Origin: Epsilonproteobacteria bacterium UBA4036
Lineage (GTDB): Bacteria; Campylobacterota; Campylobacteria; Campylobacterales; Arcobacteraceae
Direction of reading: 5' to 3'
Length of the DNA stretch: 64,000 nucleotides
Assembly (NCBI GenBank): GCA_002382325.1
Contig: DGAG01000002.1
Span: forward strand, 1-64,000
The notes under the pieces are model-generated. The model was not told where the DNA came from and did no database searches. It saw nothing but the letters and a program-made list of their open reading frames with translations. Every line of letters starts with the position of its first letter. Positions within the stretch are counted from its first letter, which is position 1. Positions 7,717 through 16,325 of this stretch are shown here, piece by piece. Made by a program: the position numbers and the translations under genes.

Positions 7717-8807
7717 AAACTTTCTTGAGAAATATAACTGTAAGCAAACGCTTTTGGATCATAATAATCTAAAGCATCTTCACCTATTTCACCATACGGA
7801 TAGCCCAACATATTTAAAGGGTATTGCGTTGGTTTTGGAGTTAAAACAAAATCTCGAGCATAATTAAATGCCATCCAATTCATCTCCCAATTTCCAAACA
7901 TATAGGCTTTGGTCTCTTTAACTTTTTTGTCTTCATTGCTTAACTCTTCAGCCAATCGAACTTTTGTTACGTCTGCTGGGTCTGCTGGAACCCAACCAAT
8001 ACCTGCTATATAAAACTCCGCACGACAATGTTGTCCGCCTGTGATGTTAGCAAACCCTTTTTCATTGGCTTTTCCACACGCATTAGAGATTTTTGATTGC
8101 CCCACTCGTATTCCAAAAACTTCCCTTGCAGGTATTCCTGCATTTCGTAAAAGAGCGACAAAAACAGAACTAATATCGGTGCATTTTCCACCAAATATTT
8201 TGTCTTGAATGGTTCTCATGGCATCACCCACACCACACCCTTTAACACTGTTATCTCGGTACATATTCGTAACCGTCCAATCATAAATGGCTTGTGCTTT
8301 TTGTAAAGGAGTTTTGGCTTCTTTAACAATCTCTTTAGCAAAATTGGTAATGGTTTCATTGACTGGCGTGTGTTTTGTCCCTTCTAAATAGAGTTTAATC
8401 TCATCACTGTATTGCGTTGAGTTATTGGCTTTATTTAAATTCACACTTCGCTCTTGAGTAACAATGTCCATGTTAAGCGTCAACTCTCTTTTGTCTGTTC
8501 CTTTTTCCCATTTTGCATATAAAATTTTGGTATTAAACGGATTTTCATTGGAAATATACGCTTCACTGAAATTTCCTTCGTACGAGATTCGTACCACTTT
8601 TTGATAACTCTCTTCTAAAGGTAATGGAATCCAAAGTTGTGCAACGTCTTGACTGGGTTCAAGCGTAAAAGAGTTCACCAAAGAGAACTTTCGTGGCGTT
8701 GTTGTAATTCCAAAAGGATTTTTACTTTGGGCAAATACAAAGTTAGGTGTTGCCAAAAGTGATGTGCCTAAAACGGCTGAACTTTTTAAAAATGTTCTTC
8801 TTTTCAT
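7713..8807 (-). CDS. Tat-exported transglutaminase-like protein
   Basis: This 364-aa protein starts with MKRRTFLKSSAVLGTSLLA, a twin-arginine signal. The ATG at 8807 has GAGG upstream; an in-frame TTG at 8822 would put extra residues before the signal. The core carries a transglutaminase-like triad: Cys in GGKCTDISSVF (about residue 205), His in GGQHCRAEFY and Asp in PADPADV. Such domains act as proteases or amidases; the substrate is unknown. The stop overlaps the MerT-like start, so it leads a three-gene operon. The divergent neighbour is selD. Confidence 0.82.
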   Translation of the reverse strand: MKRRTFLKSSAVLGTSLLATPNFVFAQSKNPFGITTTPRKFSLVNSFTLEPSQDVAQLWIPLPLEESYQKVVRISYEGNFSEAYISNENPFNTKILYAKWEKGTDKRELTLNMDIVTQERSVNLNKANNSTQYSDEIKLYLEGTKHTPVNETITNFAKEIVKEAKTPLQKAQAIYDWTVTNMYRDNSVKGCGVGDAMRTIQDKIFGGKCTDISSVFVALLRNAGIPAREVFGIRVGQSKISNACGKANEKGFANITGGQHCRAEFYIAGIGWVPADPADVTKVRLAEELSNEDKKVKETKAYMFGNWEMNWMAFNYARDFVLTPKPTQYPLNMLGYPYGEIGEDALDYYDPKAFAYSYISQESL

Positions 8808-8872
8808 AAGTAATGACCTCAATTTTTTTGAAGCATATATGAAAGTATAAAGTAAAAATAGCTTTATTTTCG

Positions 8873-8887
8873 ACCTAAACCTTAGGT
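8873..8887. promoter_or_regulatory. Inverted repeat ACCTAA-ACC-TTAGGT
   Basis: A perfect 6-bp inverted repeat with 3-nt spacer. A leftward -10-like TATAGT lies at 8912-8907, which would place the repeat at about +13 to +27 of the transglutaminase/mer transcript. A second copy of the same core lies at 9010-9022 near the opposite promoter. Confidence 0.5.
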
Positions 8888-8989
8888 AATGCTGTTTATT
8901 ACTGATACTATATAGAACATTTTATAACAAAAAACTTAAAAGGTAAAAAAAACTTTACTTTTATAATTTACTTTTTACATAAATTTTTG

Positions 8990-9022
8990 TACAATCGTTC
9001 AAACATTAGCCTAAGGATTAGG
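8990..9022 (+). promoter_or_regulatory. Predicted selD promoter with CCTAA-GGA-TTAGG operator
   Basis: TACAAT at 8990-8995 is a likely rightward -10 box. The inverted repeat CCTAA-GGA-TTAGG at 9010-9022 lies about 8-20 nt after the predicted start. It shares arms and spacing with the repeat at 8873-8887, which suggests one regulator for both divergent transcripts. Confidence 0.5.
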
Positions 9023-9094
9023 TGTACATAAATTTGCTCAAACTCCTTTTTATCTACATCTGCTTTGGACTAACATCAATACTATGAGAAACCA

Positions 9095-10129
9095 ATGAAT
9101 AACGATTATAAATTAACCAAATTCGTTCAAGCTGCTGGTTGAGCCGCAAAAATGGGTCCGGGTGACCTCAAACAAACTATTTGCAGTTTAAGCAGTTATA
9201 ACAAAAATGTCTTGGTAGGATTTGAGAACAGCGATGATGCGTGTGTCTATCAACTCAACGACGAAGAAGCATTAGTACAAACGCTTGATTTTATTACCCC
9301 TGTGGTTGATGATCCATATGTGTATGGAAAGATTGCAGCGGCCAATTCTCTTTCAGATATTTTTGCTATGGGAGCAGAAGTTAAAACCGCACTTAATATT
9401 GTAGGTTTTGATAGAAAAAATCATCCAACAGAAGTATTGGGTGAAATGCTGCGTGGTGGAAATGAAAAAATCAAAGAGTGTGGCGGAGTTTTAATGGGTG
9501 GGCACACCATAGAAAGTGGTGAAATGTTCTATGGTCTGTCTGTAACAGGTATGGTACATCCTAAAAAGATTTACAGAAATAATACAGCAAAAATTGGACA
9601 CGTTTTAGTCTTAACAAAACCATTAGGAATGGGGATTTTAACAACAGCAATTAAACGAGATTTAATTACAGGAAAAGAAGTTGATGAAGCCATTAAAATT
9701 ATGGAAACACTCAATTATTTGCCTTCAAAAATTATGCAAGAATTTGATGTGAGTGCATGTACCGATATTACAGGATTTGGTTTATTGGGACACGCTTTAG
9801 AATCAACCAACCCGTTTACTTCATATACGATTCACTGTGGTGAAGTTCCTGTTGCACCTTTAGCACAAGAATTAGCGGATCAAGGAGTTTATCCTGGAGG
9901 AACCGCTCGAAATATGAAATATATCGATGATTATTTGACGATTATGTGTAACACCGACAAATGTAAATTGATGTACAGTGATGCACAAACTTCAGGAGGA
10001 TTACTTATAGCCATGGATAAAGAAGATGCCAAAGAATATGTCAAACGAGTAGAAGAAATCACCTACGGGTATGCAAAAATTATTGGGGAAGTTATTCCAA
10101 GAGGGCTAAGTCCACTGATTGTGTACTAA
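9095..10129 (+). CDS. selD: Selenide, water dikinase, itself a selenoprotein
   Basis: Makes selenophosphate from selenide and ATP, the selenium donor for selenocysteine synthesis. The frame opens at ATG 9095 (MNNDYKLTKFVQAAG), meets an in-frame TGA at 9140-9142 (codon 16) and continues as AAKMGPGDL to 10129, giving 344 aa. The TGA lies exactly at the catalytic Cys/Sec position of SelD, before the conserved Lys, so it is read as selenocysteine. An annotation that stops at TGA would wrongly start at ATG 9152. Later motifs include DDACVYQL, MGGHTIE and TDITGFGLLGH. tRNA-Sec, selA and selB follow. Confidence 0.95.
9140..9169 (+). promoter_or_regulatory. Bacterial SECIS candidate after the selD UGA
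   Basis: Directly after the UGA the RNA can form a hairpin with GGUC (9155-9158) paired to GACC (9164-9167) around a 5-nt loop CGGGU, which is G/U-containing as expected for SelB recognition. The loop sits about 17-21 nt after the UGA, the usual distance for bacterial SECIS elements. Confidence 0.65.
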
Positions 10130-10228
10130 TGGCGAGAGAGTGTAGGAATCGAACCTACCTTCACTTAGTCAACTAAGCGAACAATCAGGGTTGAAGCCTG
10201 TGGTGCACACCAGACACACATACTCTCC
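10130..10228 (-). tRNA. selC: tRNA-Sec (anticodon UCA)
   Basis: On the minus strand the anticodon loop CUUCAAC carries UCA, which reads UGA. A six-pair D stem (GTGTGT/GTGCAC with wobbles), a long variable arm (CTTAG-TTGA-CTAAG) and a T arm GTAGG-TTCGATT-CCTAC are all present, as expected for the oversized tRNA-Sec. CCA is encoded at 10132-10130, one base after the selD stop codon. The acceptor stem pairs well except at its outermost position, so the exact 5' end (10228 or 10229) is uncertain. It lies between selD and selA in the opposite direction. Confidence 0.93.
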
Positions 10229-10281
10229 ATTTGGGTTGAAATTATAACTAAAAAAAATAAAAAAAGAATAAAAGGGTAAAA

Positions 10282-11631
10282 ATGTCTTTACTAAAAAGCA
10301 TACCAAAAGTGGATAAGTTGATTCAAAACAAAGCGTTTGAACACTTAAGTGTATCTTTAGTAACACCTTTATGCAAAGAGGTTATCAAGCAATTAAGAGA
10401 AGATATTTTAAATCAAAAAGTAACTCAATTTCAAGAAGAAGATTTAATCACCACCGTTTTAGAAGCGTATGACAACATCACACAACCTTCACTGCAAACA
10501 GTGCTTAATGCCACAGGAGTGATAGTTCATACCAATTTAGGACGAAGCTTAATTGATGCAACTCTTTTTGATAAGGTAAAGCACATTGCTACACATTACA
10601 ATAATTTAGAGTATGACTTACAACAAGGCAAACGCGGTGAACGTTATGAACATATCTCAAAAATTATTTGCCAATATTTAGGGTGTGAAGATGTTTTAAT
10701 TGTCAACAATAACGCCAGTGCTGTTTTTTTGATTTTAAACACTTTTGCACAAAATAAGGAAGTGATTGTCAGTCGTGGAGAGTTGGTAGAAATTGGTGGC
10801 AGTTTCAGAGTCCCTGATGTTATGGCTCAAAGTGGTGCTGTTTTAAAAGAGATAGGAACAACGAATAAAACGCATCTGAAAGATTATGAAAATGCCATCA
10901 CTTCAAACAGTGCCATGCTGATGAAAGTGCATAAATCCAACTACAGTATTGAAGGCTTTTCAAGTGAAGTGGCCATTGAAGAGATTATTCGCACCGCACG
11001 AACCAATGATTTAATTGATTATTATGACATGGGAAGTGGTCATTTTGTGGATTTGCCCTATGGTTTAGATAAAGACGAACCTTCTGTTTTAAAAATTATG
11101 CAACACAATCCTTGTTTGCTCAGTTTCTCAGGAGATAAACTCTTAGGCAGTGTTCAAGCAGGGATTATTGTGGGGCAAAAAAAATACATTGAAGCCCTTA
11201 AAAAAAATCAACTGCTTCGAATGTTGCGTGTGGATAAGCTTACTTTAGCTTTACTGGAAGAATCAATCAAATCACTTCTTTTAGGAAAAATTGACGAAAT
11301 TCCCACACTTAAAATGTTATTTACGCCCCTTGAAGTTTTAAAACAACGGGCCATGCGCATACAAAACAACATTCAAGCTTTATGTCAATGTGAAATCAAA
11401 GAGACCAAAACCGTTATTGGGGGAGGTACAACTCCCAATAAAAAAATCCCCACAATCGCATTAAGCCTTGCGTTTAAAGGATTAAAACCGCACAAGATTG
11501 AACAACTCTTTCGAGCCAAAAATGTCATTGGGCGTATCGAAGAGGAGCAGTTCTTACTTGATTTTAGAACCCTTTTAGAAGAAGAGTTACCGCTTCTTGA
11601 AACAACCATTAAAGCCATACTTCATGACTAA
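10282..11631 (+). CDS. selA: L-seryl-tRNA(Sec) selenium transferase
   Basis: A 449-aa PLP enzyme that converts Ser-tRNA-Sec to Sec-tRNA-Sec using selenophosphate. Typical features are LNATGVIVHTNLGRS near residue 78, VNNNASAVFLIL, YDMGSGHFVDL and the PLP lysine in SFSGDKLLGS (about residue 288). Length is close to the usual 450-460 aa. Its last 8 nt overlap the start of selB, so the two are translationally coupled. Confidence 0.96.
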   Translation: MSLLKSIPKVDKLIQNKAFEHLSVSLVTPLCKEVIKQLREDILNQKVTQFQEEDLITTVLEAYDNITQPSLQTVLNATGVIVHTNLGRSLIDATLFDKVKHIATHYNNLEYDLQQGKRGERYEHISKIICQYLGCEDVLIVNNNASAVFLILNTFAQNKEVIVSRGELVEIGGSFRVPDVMAQSGAVLKEIGTTNKTHLKDYENAITSNSAMLMKVHKSNYSIEGFSSEVAIEEIIRTARTNDLIDYYDMGSGHFVDLPYGLDKDEPSVLKIMQHNPCLLSFSGDKLLGSVQAGIIVGQKKYIEALKKNQLLRMLRVDKLTLALLEESIKSLLLGKIDEIPTLKMLFTPLEVLKQRAMRIQNNIQALCQCEIKETKTVIGGGTTPNKKIPTIALSLAFKGLKPHKIEQLFRAKNVIGRIEEEQFLLDFRTLLEEELPLLETTIKAILHD

Positions 11632-13453
11632 TTTTATTATTGGAACGTGCGGACACATTGACCACGGTAAAACCTCACTTATACGAGCATTAAATGGGTT
11701 TGAAGGAGACACTACTTACGAAGAACAACAACGAGGCATTACCATTGATTTAAGTTTTTCCAATATGCAAAAAGGGCATCAAAACATTGCGTTTATTGAT
11801 GTACCGGGGCATGAAAAGTTGGTTAAAAATATGATTGCTGGAGCCTTTGGCTTTGATTGTGTGATGATTGTTATTAGTGCAGCTGAAGGCATTAAACCCC
11901 AAACGATTGAACACATTGAAATTCTTAACTTATTGGGAGTTAAAAATGCTGTTGTCGTACTGACAAAAAAAGATTTGGTCGATAACGCCTCTCTTGAAGC
12001 TAAAAAAGAAGAAATATCTTTATTTTTAAAAGCGTATGACTTCAATCTCTTACTCTTTGAATCTGTCTCTATTTATGATACTCAGTCTATTGAAGAGTTA
12101 AAAAGTAATCTTTTTAAACTTAACGCCCAAAGCAAAACTCAAGAGAACTTTTTTCGTTATTACATTGACAGAGTATTTAGTTCCAAAGGAACAGGAACCG
12201 TTGTTACCGGTACTGTTTTGGGTAAACCCATACAACTCAATGACAAACTTTATCTTTGTGATTTAAAAAAAGAGGTTAAAGTTAAAAATCTACAAGTACA
12301 CAATAACAATGTTTTAGAAGCCAATATTTCAAATCGAGCTGCGATTAATTTACAAGGGATTCAAACGCATGAACTGCAAAGAGGGATGCTACTGTCTAAA
12401 AAAGGGTATTTACGAGGATTTAATACCCTTGATATTCATTTTAATGCTTTAAAAAACAAAATACTCAAACACAACCAAACCTATACGGTTTTTATCGGTT
12501 CTAAAAAGATTGATGCCAATATTCTTCTTTTTAACAGTACCCAAGGACTTGAAACAGGCTTTGCTACAATAAAAAGTCAAGAAGAACTCTTTTGTGTTTT
12601 TGGTGAAAAACTGATTTTAAGGCAAGGCAATGAAACGATTGCTGGCGGTGTCGTTTTAAACCCCATTAATGACCCTTTGAAAAAACACAACAAACTCAAA
12701 CTGCTTGAAGCTTTGAGTAACAATAACATTGTTCAAGCCTATGAGATACTTTTACAGTCTCACAAAAAAGGCTTAGGATTAATCTCATCCGCACAGCGAT
12801 TTGCATTAAGCCATGAAGAGGCTTTGGAAATTGCCCAAAACCTTAACGACAGTTTTATCGATAAAAAAGCGTTGGTGTTATACCCACTAAGCAGTAAAAT
12901 CACGCTCAAAGAAATCATTGCATCCATTTATAAAAAGAATCAATACGCCCTACTGTCTGTAGCGTCATTGGCATTGCGATTAAAATGGGCAAGTGAAAAT
13001 CTCATAGAATCGGTTTTGCTTGATTTAACCTATGAAAATATGTTAATTAAAGAAGGAAACTTATATAAAAATGCTCATATCAAAGAGGATTTCACCCAAG
13101 CTTTACATGAGGTAATATTAAATCGACTTATCCAAGAAGATATCTCTCCCACAGCTCCTTATAATATCTACGATGATTTGGATATTGACCGAAAAATGGG
13201 TGATACCATTTTAAAAAGTTTATGTGCCAAAAAACAGGTTATTCGATTGCAACACAATTTGTTTATTTATGCCAACAGCTTAAATAAAATTGTCAATGAA
13301 ATGACCCAAATTATCAAAAAAGAAGGCTATATTGATATTAACAATTTTAAAGGAAACTTTCAACTGAGTCGAAAATATTTAATTACGTATTTGGATTATT
13401 TGGATAATTTTTCCAACATCAAAAAAATTGAAAACCGGAGAGTTTTTGTTTAA
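11624..13453 (+). CDS. selB: Selenocysteine-specific elongation factor
   Basis: This 609-aa GTPase brings Sec-tRNA-Sec to UGA codons that have a SECIS hairpin. The ATG at 11624 gives MTNFIIGTCGHIDHGKT, with the P-loop at residues 10-17, followed by the switch sequence RGITIDLSF and DVPGHEKLVKNM. C-terminal winged-helix repeats (residues about 430-609) would bind the SECIS. An in-frame upstream start at 11597 would add nine residues inside selA and is not used. It partners with tRNA-Sec and acts on at least selD in this window. Confidence 0.96.
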   Translation: MTNFIIGTCGHIDHGKTSLIRALNGFEGDTTYEEQQRGITIDLSFSNMQKGHQNIAFIDVPGHEKLVKNMIAGAFGFDCVMIVISAAEGIKPQTIEHIEILNLLGVKNAVVVLTKKDLVDNASLEAKKEEISLFLKAYDFNLLLFESVSIYDTQSIEELKSNLFKLNAQSKTQENFFRYYIDRVFSSKGTGTVVTGTVLGKPIQLNDKLYLCDLKKEVKVKNLQVHNNNVLEANISNRAAINLQGIQTHELQRGMLLSKKGYLRGFNTLDIHFNALKNKILKHNQTYTVFIGSKKIDANILLFNSTQGLETGFATIKSQEELFCVFGEKLILRQGNETIAGGVVLNPINDPLKKHNKLKLLEALSNNNIVQAYEILLQSHKKGLGLISSAQRFALSHEEALEIAQNLNDSFIDKKALVLYPLSSKITLKEIIASIYKKNQYALLSVASLALRLKWASENLIESVLLDLTYENMLIKEGNLYKNAHIKEDFTQALHEVILNRLIQEDISPTAPYNIYDDLDIDRKMGDTILKSLCAKKQVIRLQHNLFIYANSLNKIVNEMTQIIKKEGYIDINNFKGNFQLSRKYLITYLDYLDNFSNIKKIENRRVFV

Positions 13454-13518
13454 TTTTTTATCTAATTTTTACATTCACTGGGTAAAATGTCAACCTTACT
13501 TTTTTACTAGGGATTTAT

Positions 13519-14382
13519 TTGAATTATAACTACGATACGACCAAACTTTTAACCATCAATAAAAATTCAGACTATTTAATTGCCACGTTATATCTTTCCG
13601 CACAAAAAAATATTATGAATGCTCCTTATTATGGGATTGAATATGACAAAAGTTTAATTGATATTAGCAAAGTCAATTTATGTAAAAAAGCCACCAATGG
13701 ATGTGCCACGTCATGTTTATATCATCAAGGCATTTTAAAAAACAGTGATTTTGCTAAAAATAAAATTAAAATTGCCCGTATTAAACGTACCTTTAAATTT
13801 TTACTGCAACGCGATGAATTTTTCGCACAACTCATCAAAGAGATCACTTCTTTGCAAAAAAAAGCCATCAAAGAGGGACTAACTCTTGCCGTTCAACTCA
13901 ATGGAACTTCCGATATTTTATGGGAGAAAGAGAGCTTTATCTTTAAAGAAGTGACCTATGAAAACTTGATGTGTTATTTTAACACTGTTCAATTTTTTGA
14001 TTACACCAAATATGATATTTTAAAAAGTCGAAAAAAACTTCCCCCTAATTATCATCTAACCTATTCAAGAGCGGGTTTACACAAAGGCAAATTAGTCGAT
14101 GATTGGCAATTTTTACAAAATTTGCTTGATAAAGAAATTGACATATCGGTTGTTTTTAATAAAAAGATGAAAAACGCCATGCTCGAACACTCAAATTTCT
14201 TAGGTTATAAACTCATTGATGCTGATTTAAGCAATTGTCGTGTAGCGGATGTTCACCACAGAGAAAACAATCAAGGACTTATTTTAGTGCATGAAGCCGC
14301 TAAAAAAACCGATTTTAATAACAGTGGTTTTATCATCCAATCCCAAGAAGAGCTCAATAAATATTTTTCAGTTCAACATTAA
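13519..14382 (+). CDS. GP88-like protein of unknown function
   Basis: This 287-aa protein carries an N-terminal Cys cluster (NLCKKATNGCATSCLY), then ARIKRTFKFLLQRDEFFAQL and the motif VQLNGTSDILWE, and later FFDYTKYD and YHLTYSRAG. These match, from memory, the phage-associated gene product 88 family (PF17338), whose function is unknown. Start is TTG after AGGGA. It follows selB by 65 nt on the same strand, but no selenium role is known. The Cys pattern suggests metal binding. Confidence 0.65.
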   Translation: MNYNYDTTKLLTINKNSDYLIATLYLSAQKNIMNAPYYGIEYDKSLIDISKVNLCKKATNGCATSCLYHQGILKNSDFAKNKIKIARIKRTFKFLLQRDEFFAQLIKEITSLQKKAIKEGLTLAVQLNGTSDILWEKESFIFKEVTYENLMCYFNTVQFFDYTKYDILKSRKKLPPNYHLTYSRAGLHKGKLVDDWQFLQNLLDKEIDISVVFNKKMKNAMLEHSNFLGYKLIDADLSNCRVADVHHRENNQGLILVHEAAKKTDFNNSGFIIQSQEELNKYFSVQH

Positions 14383-14433
14383 GCTCATTTTCAGTATTTT
14401 TTTATAAAATCCAAATAAAAATTGAGGTTTTAT

Positions 14434-14727
14434 ATGATTAATGCATTAAATCGATTCAGATTGGTATCTTTTTTAGAGGGAGTTTCTTACGTGATTCTTC
14501 TTTTTATTGCCATGCCGTTAAAATATTTTGCCGACAATCCTTTGGCGGTAAAGTTTTTTGGAATGGGTCACGGTGTTTTGTTTATTTTATTTATCGTTTT
14601 TTTAGTGGAATCCATGAGAAAGCATAACTGGAATTTCAATTTCAGTTCGCAACTGTTTGTTGCTTCACTGTTGCCTTTTGGTTCTTTTTTTATGGATAAA
14701 AAACTCAAAACCTATCACGCTTCATAA
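14434..14727 (+). CDS. DUF3817-type small membrane protein
   Basis: A 97-aa protein with three hydrophobic segments (about residues 8-28, 40-63 and 74-92). RLVSFLEGVSYVILLFIAMPLKY followed by GMGHGVLFILF is characteristic of the DUF3817 membrane family, whose function is unknown. The ATG at 14434 follows GAGG at about 8 nt. Confidence 0.8.
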   Translation: MINALNRFRLVSFLEGVSYVILLFIAMPLKYFADNPLAVKFFGMGHGVLFILFIVFLVESMRKHNWNFNFSSQLFVASLLPFGSFFMDKKLKTYHAS

Positions 14728-14728
14728 A

Positions 14729-15061
14729 CTATTCACACGAAGGTGAAGCCTTGGCATCTTTTGCATAATACTGTGCAAAAGATTTAAGGTCGTTAGAAAT
14801 TTTCTTAAACTTATCACTGCGTAAAAAAACCTCTGTTTGAGTTGAATGTTGAGCAAATTCATCAATAAATCCTTGCGCTTGATTATCAAACAAACTCTCC
14901 CACTCTTTTTGGGTATATTTTTTCGTAAACGTCAAACCGTCATAGCCCAATAATGGCTTTAAAATATATTTATAGTAGGTTAATCCCTTATTAACACTGT
15001 TAAGATTTTCAGCCCAAAGCAGACTTGAAAACAACACTATACCCCATGCAATTTTTTTCAT
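14729..15061 (-). CDS. Secreted hypothetical protein
   Basis: A 110-aa protein with a clear signal peptide (MKKIAWGIVLFSSLLWAEN) and a helical mature part with LTYYKYILKPLLGYDG and KEWESLFDNQAQGF. AAGGAAAAG lies before the ATG at 15061, which was preferred over an in-frame start 48 nt upstream because the signal begins here. I do not recognise the family; it has no CXXCH haem motif. It ends 2 nt from the convergent DUF3817 gene. Confidence 0.7.
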   Translation of the reverse strand: MKKIAWGIVLFSSLLWAENLNSVNKGLTYYKYILKPLLGYDGLTFTKKYTQKEWESLFDNQAQGFIDEFAQHSTQTEVFLRSDKFKKISNDLKSFAQYYAKDAKASPSCE

Positions 15062-15239
15062 TCTTCTTTTCCTTTTTAGAATTATATCCAAAAACACATA
15101 ATGCTTCAAAGAACAAATAATAATTTATACCATTATATAAAATGCTCTAAAATGTATATTATTTATACACTTGTAGCCTTTCATTCGTTCAAACTTTTGT
15201 TAAAATAATTTTTACACTCGCAAAAAAAGGGGCTTTATT

Positions 15240-16325
15240 GTGCTAAGTTTTAGCAATCATTTTAAAGAGTTAAAAAATAAATTTATCTTTTCCGTTTTAT
15301 TTATTCATGTCATTTTTATCTTTATACTCTTTACTTTTGACCTAATCATGCCTCAAGGGGTATGGTTATTGAGTATTTTACTGCTTATTACCCTATTGTT
15401 TTTTATCAATTTTTTTCAAATTTATAATAATCGTTTGGATTTGCACAATAATAACATTCACCAAACTCTTTTAGAAAATATTCCCAAAGGCATCATGCTG
15501 ACCAATAAATTTGGTGTCATTGAATATGTCAATAAATATTTTGAAAAAATCACCTTGTACTCTTCAAAAGAGGTCATAGGTAAAAACGCCAATGTCTTAA
15601 AATCGGGGCATCATACCCAAAAGTTTTATGAAAAATTATGGAACAAAATCCAAAATGAAGGTTTTTACAACGGTGAAGTATTAAATCGAAAAAAAAATGG
15701 CGAAGTCTATCCTCAAAGAGTTTCGATTACGGCTTTATACACAAAAGGGCAAGTCAACTCATACATTGCTATTTTCAGTGATATCAGTGAAGAAAAAGAG
15801 GTGTTAGAAAAATTGAAAAAACAAAAAAGAGTCTATGAGCAAAAAGCGCATACAGACCATTTAACCAAAATTTATAATCGCGGTAAATTTGACAATATTT
15901 TAGAGTATGAATATAAAAAATACCAACGATACAAAGAACCTTTTTGTCTGATTTTTTTAGATATCGACTGTTTTAAAAGCATCAACGATAAGTTTGGACA
16001 TGATGTAGGAGACAATGTTTTAGTGCAATTGAGTCATTTAATTTCACACAATATTCGACAAAGCGATACTTTTGCACGCTGGGGAGGAGAAGAGTTCGTG
16101 ATTTTACTTTCTCAAACACAACTTAATGTTGCGTATGATTTTGCTAATAACTTAAGAGAAATCATTAAGCACTACTCTTTTACTGATGTTAATCAATTAA
16201 CTGTCAGTATGGGAGTCGTTGAGTTTAATGAAAATCAAACACTTGAGGCATTTATAAAAAAAGCCGATATGGCTTTATATTTAGCCAAAGAAAATGGAAG
16301 AAACAAGGTGGAAAGTATCCAATGA
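15240..16325 (+). CDS. Membrane PAS-GGDEF diguanylate cyclase
   Basis: A 361-aa protein with two transmembrane segments (about residues 15-60), a PAS domain (MLTNKFGVIEYVNKYF, GEVLNRKKNGEVYPQRVSI) and a C-terminal GGDEF domain with the intact signature WGGEEFVILL at about residues 281-290. It should make c-di-GMP. The start is GTG with AAGG upstream. The stop overlaps the next EAL gene by 4 nt (ATGA), so synthesis and breakdown enzymes are produced together. Confidence 0.9.
   Translation: MLSFSNHFKELKNKFIFSVLFIHVIFIFILFTFDLIMPQGVWLLSILLLITLLFFINFFQIYNNRLDLHNNNIHQTLLENIPKGIMLTNKFGVIEYVNKYFEKITLYSSKEVIGKNANVLKSGHHTQKFYEKLWNKIQNEGFYNGEVLNRKKNGEVYPQRVSITALYTKGQVNSYIAIFSDISEEKEVLEKLKKQKRVYEQKAHTDHLTKIYNRGKFDNILEYEYKKYQRYKEPFCLIFLDIDCFKSINDKFGHDVGDNVLVQLSHLISHNIRQSDTFARWGGEEFVILLSQTQLNVAYDFANNLREIIKHYSFTDVNQLTVSMGVVEFNENQTLEAFIKKADMALYLAKENGRNKVESIQ

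Noticed and set aside
9152..9154. ATG 9152 as the start of selD
   Set aside because: Starting here drops the catalytic residue and the conserved N-terminus; the frame continues upstream through a UGA placed exactly at the Sec position.
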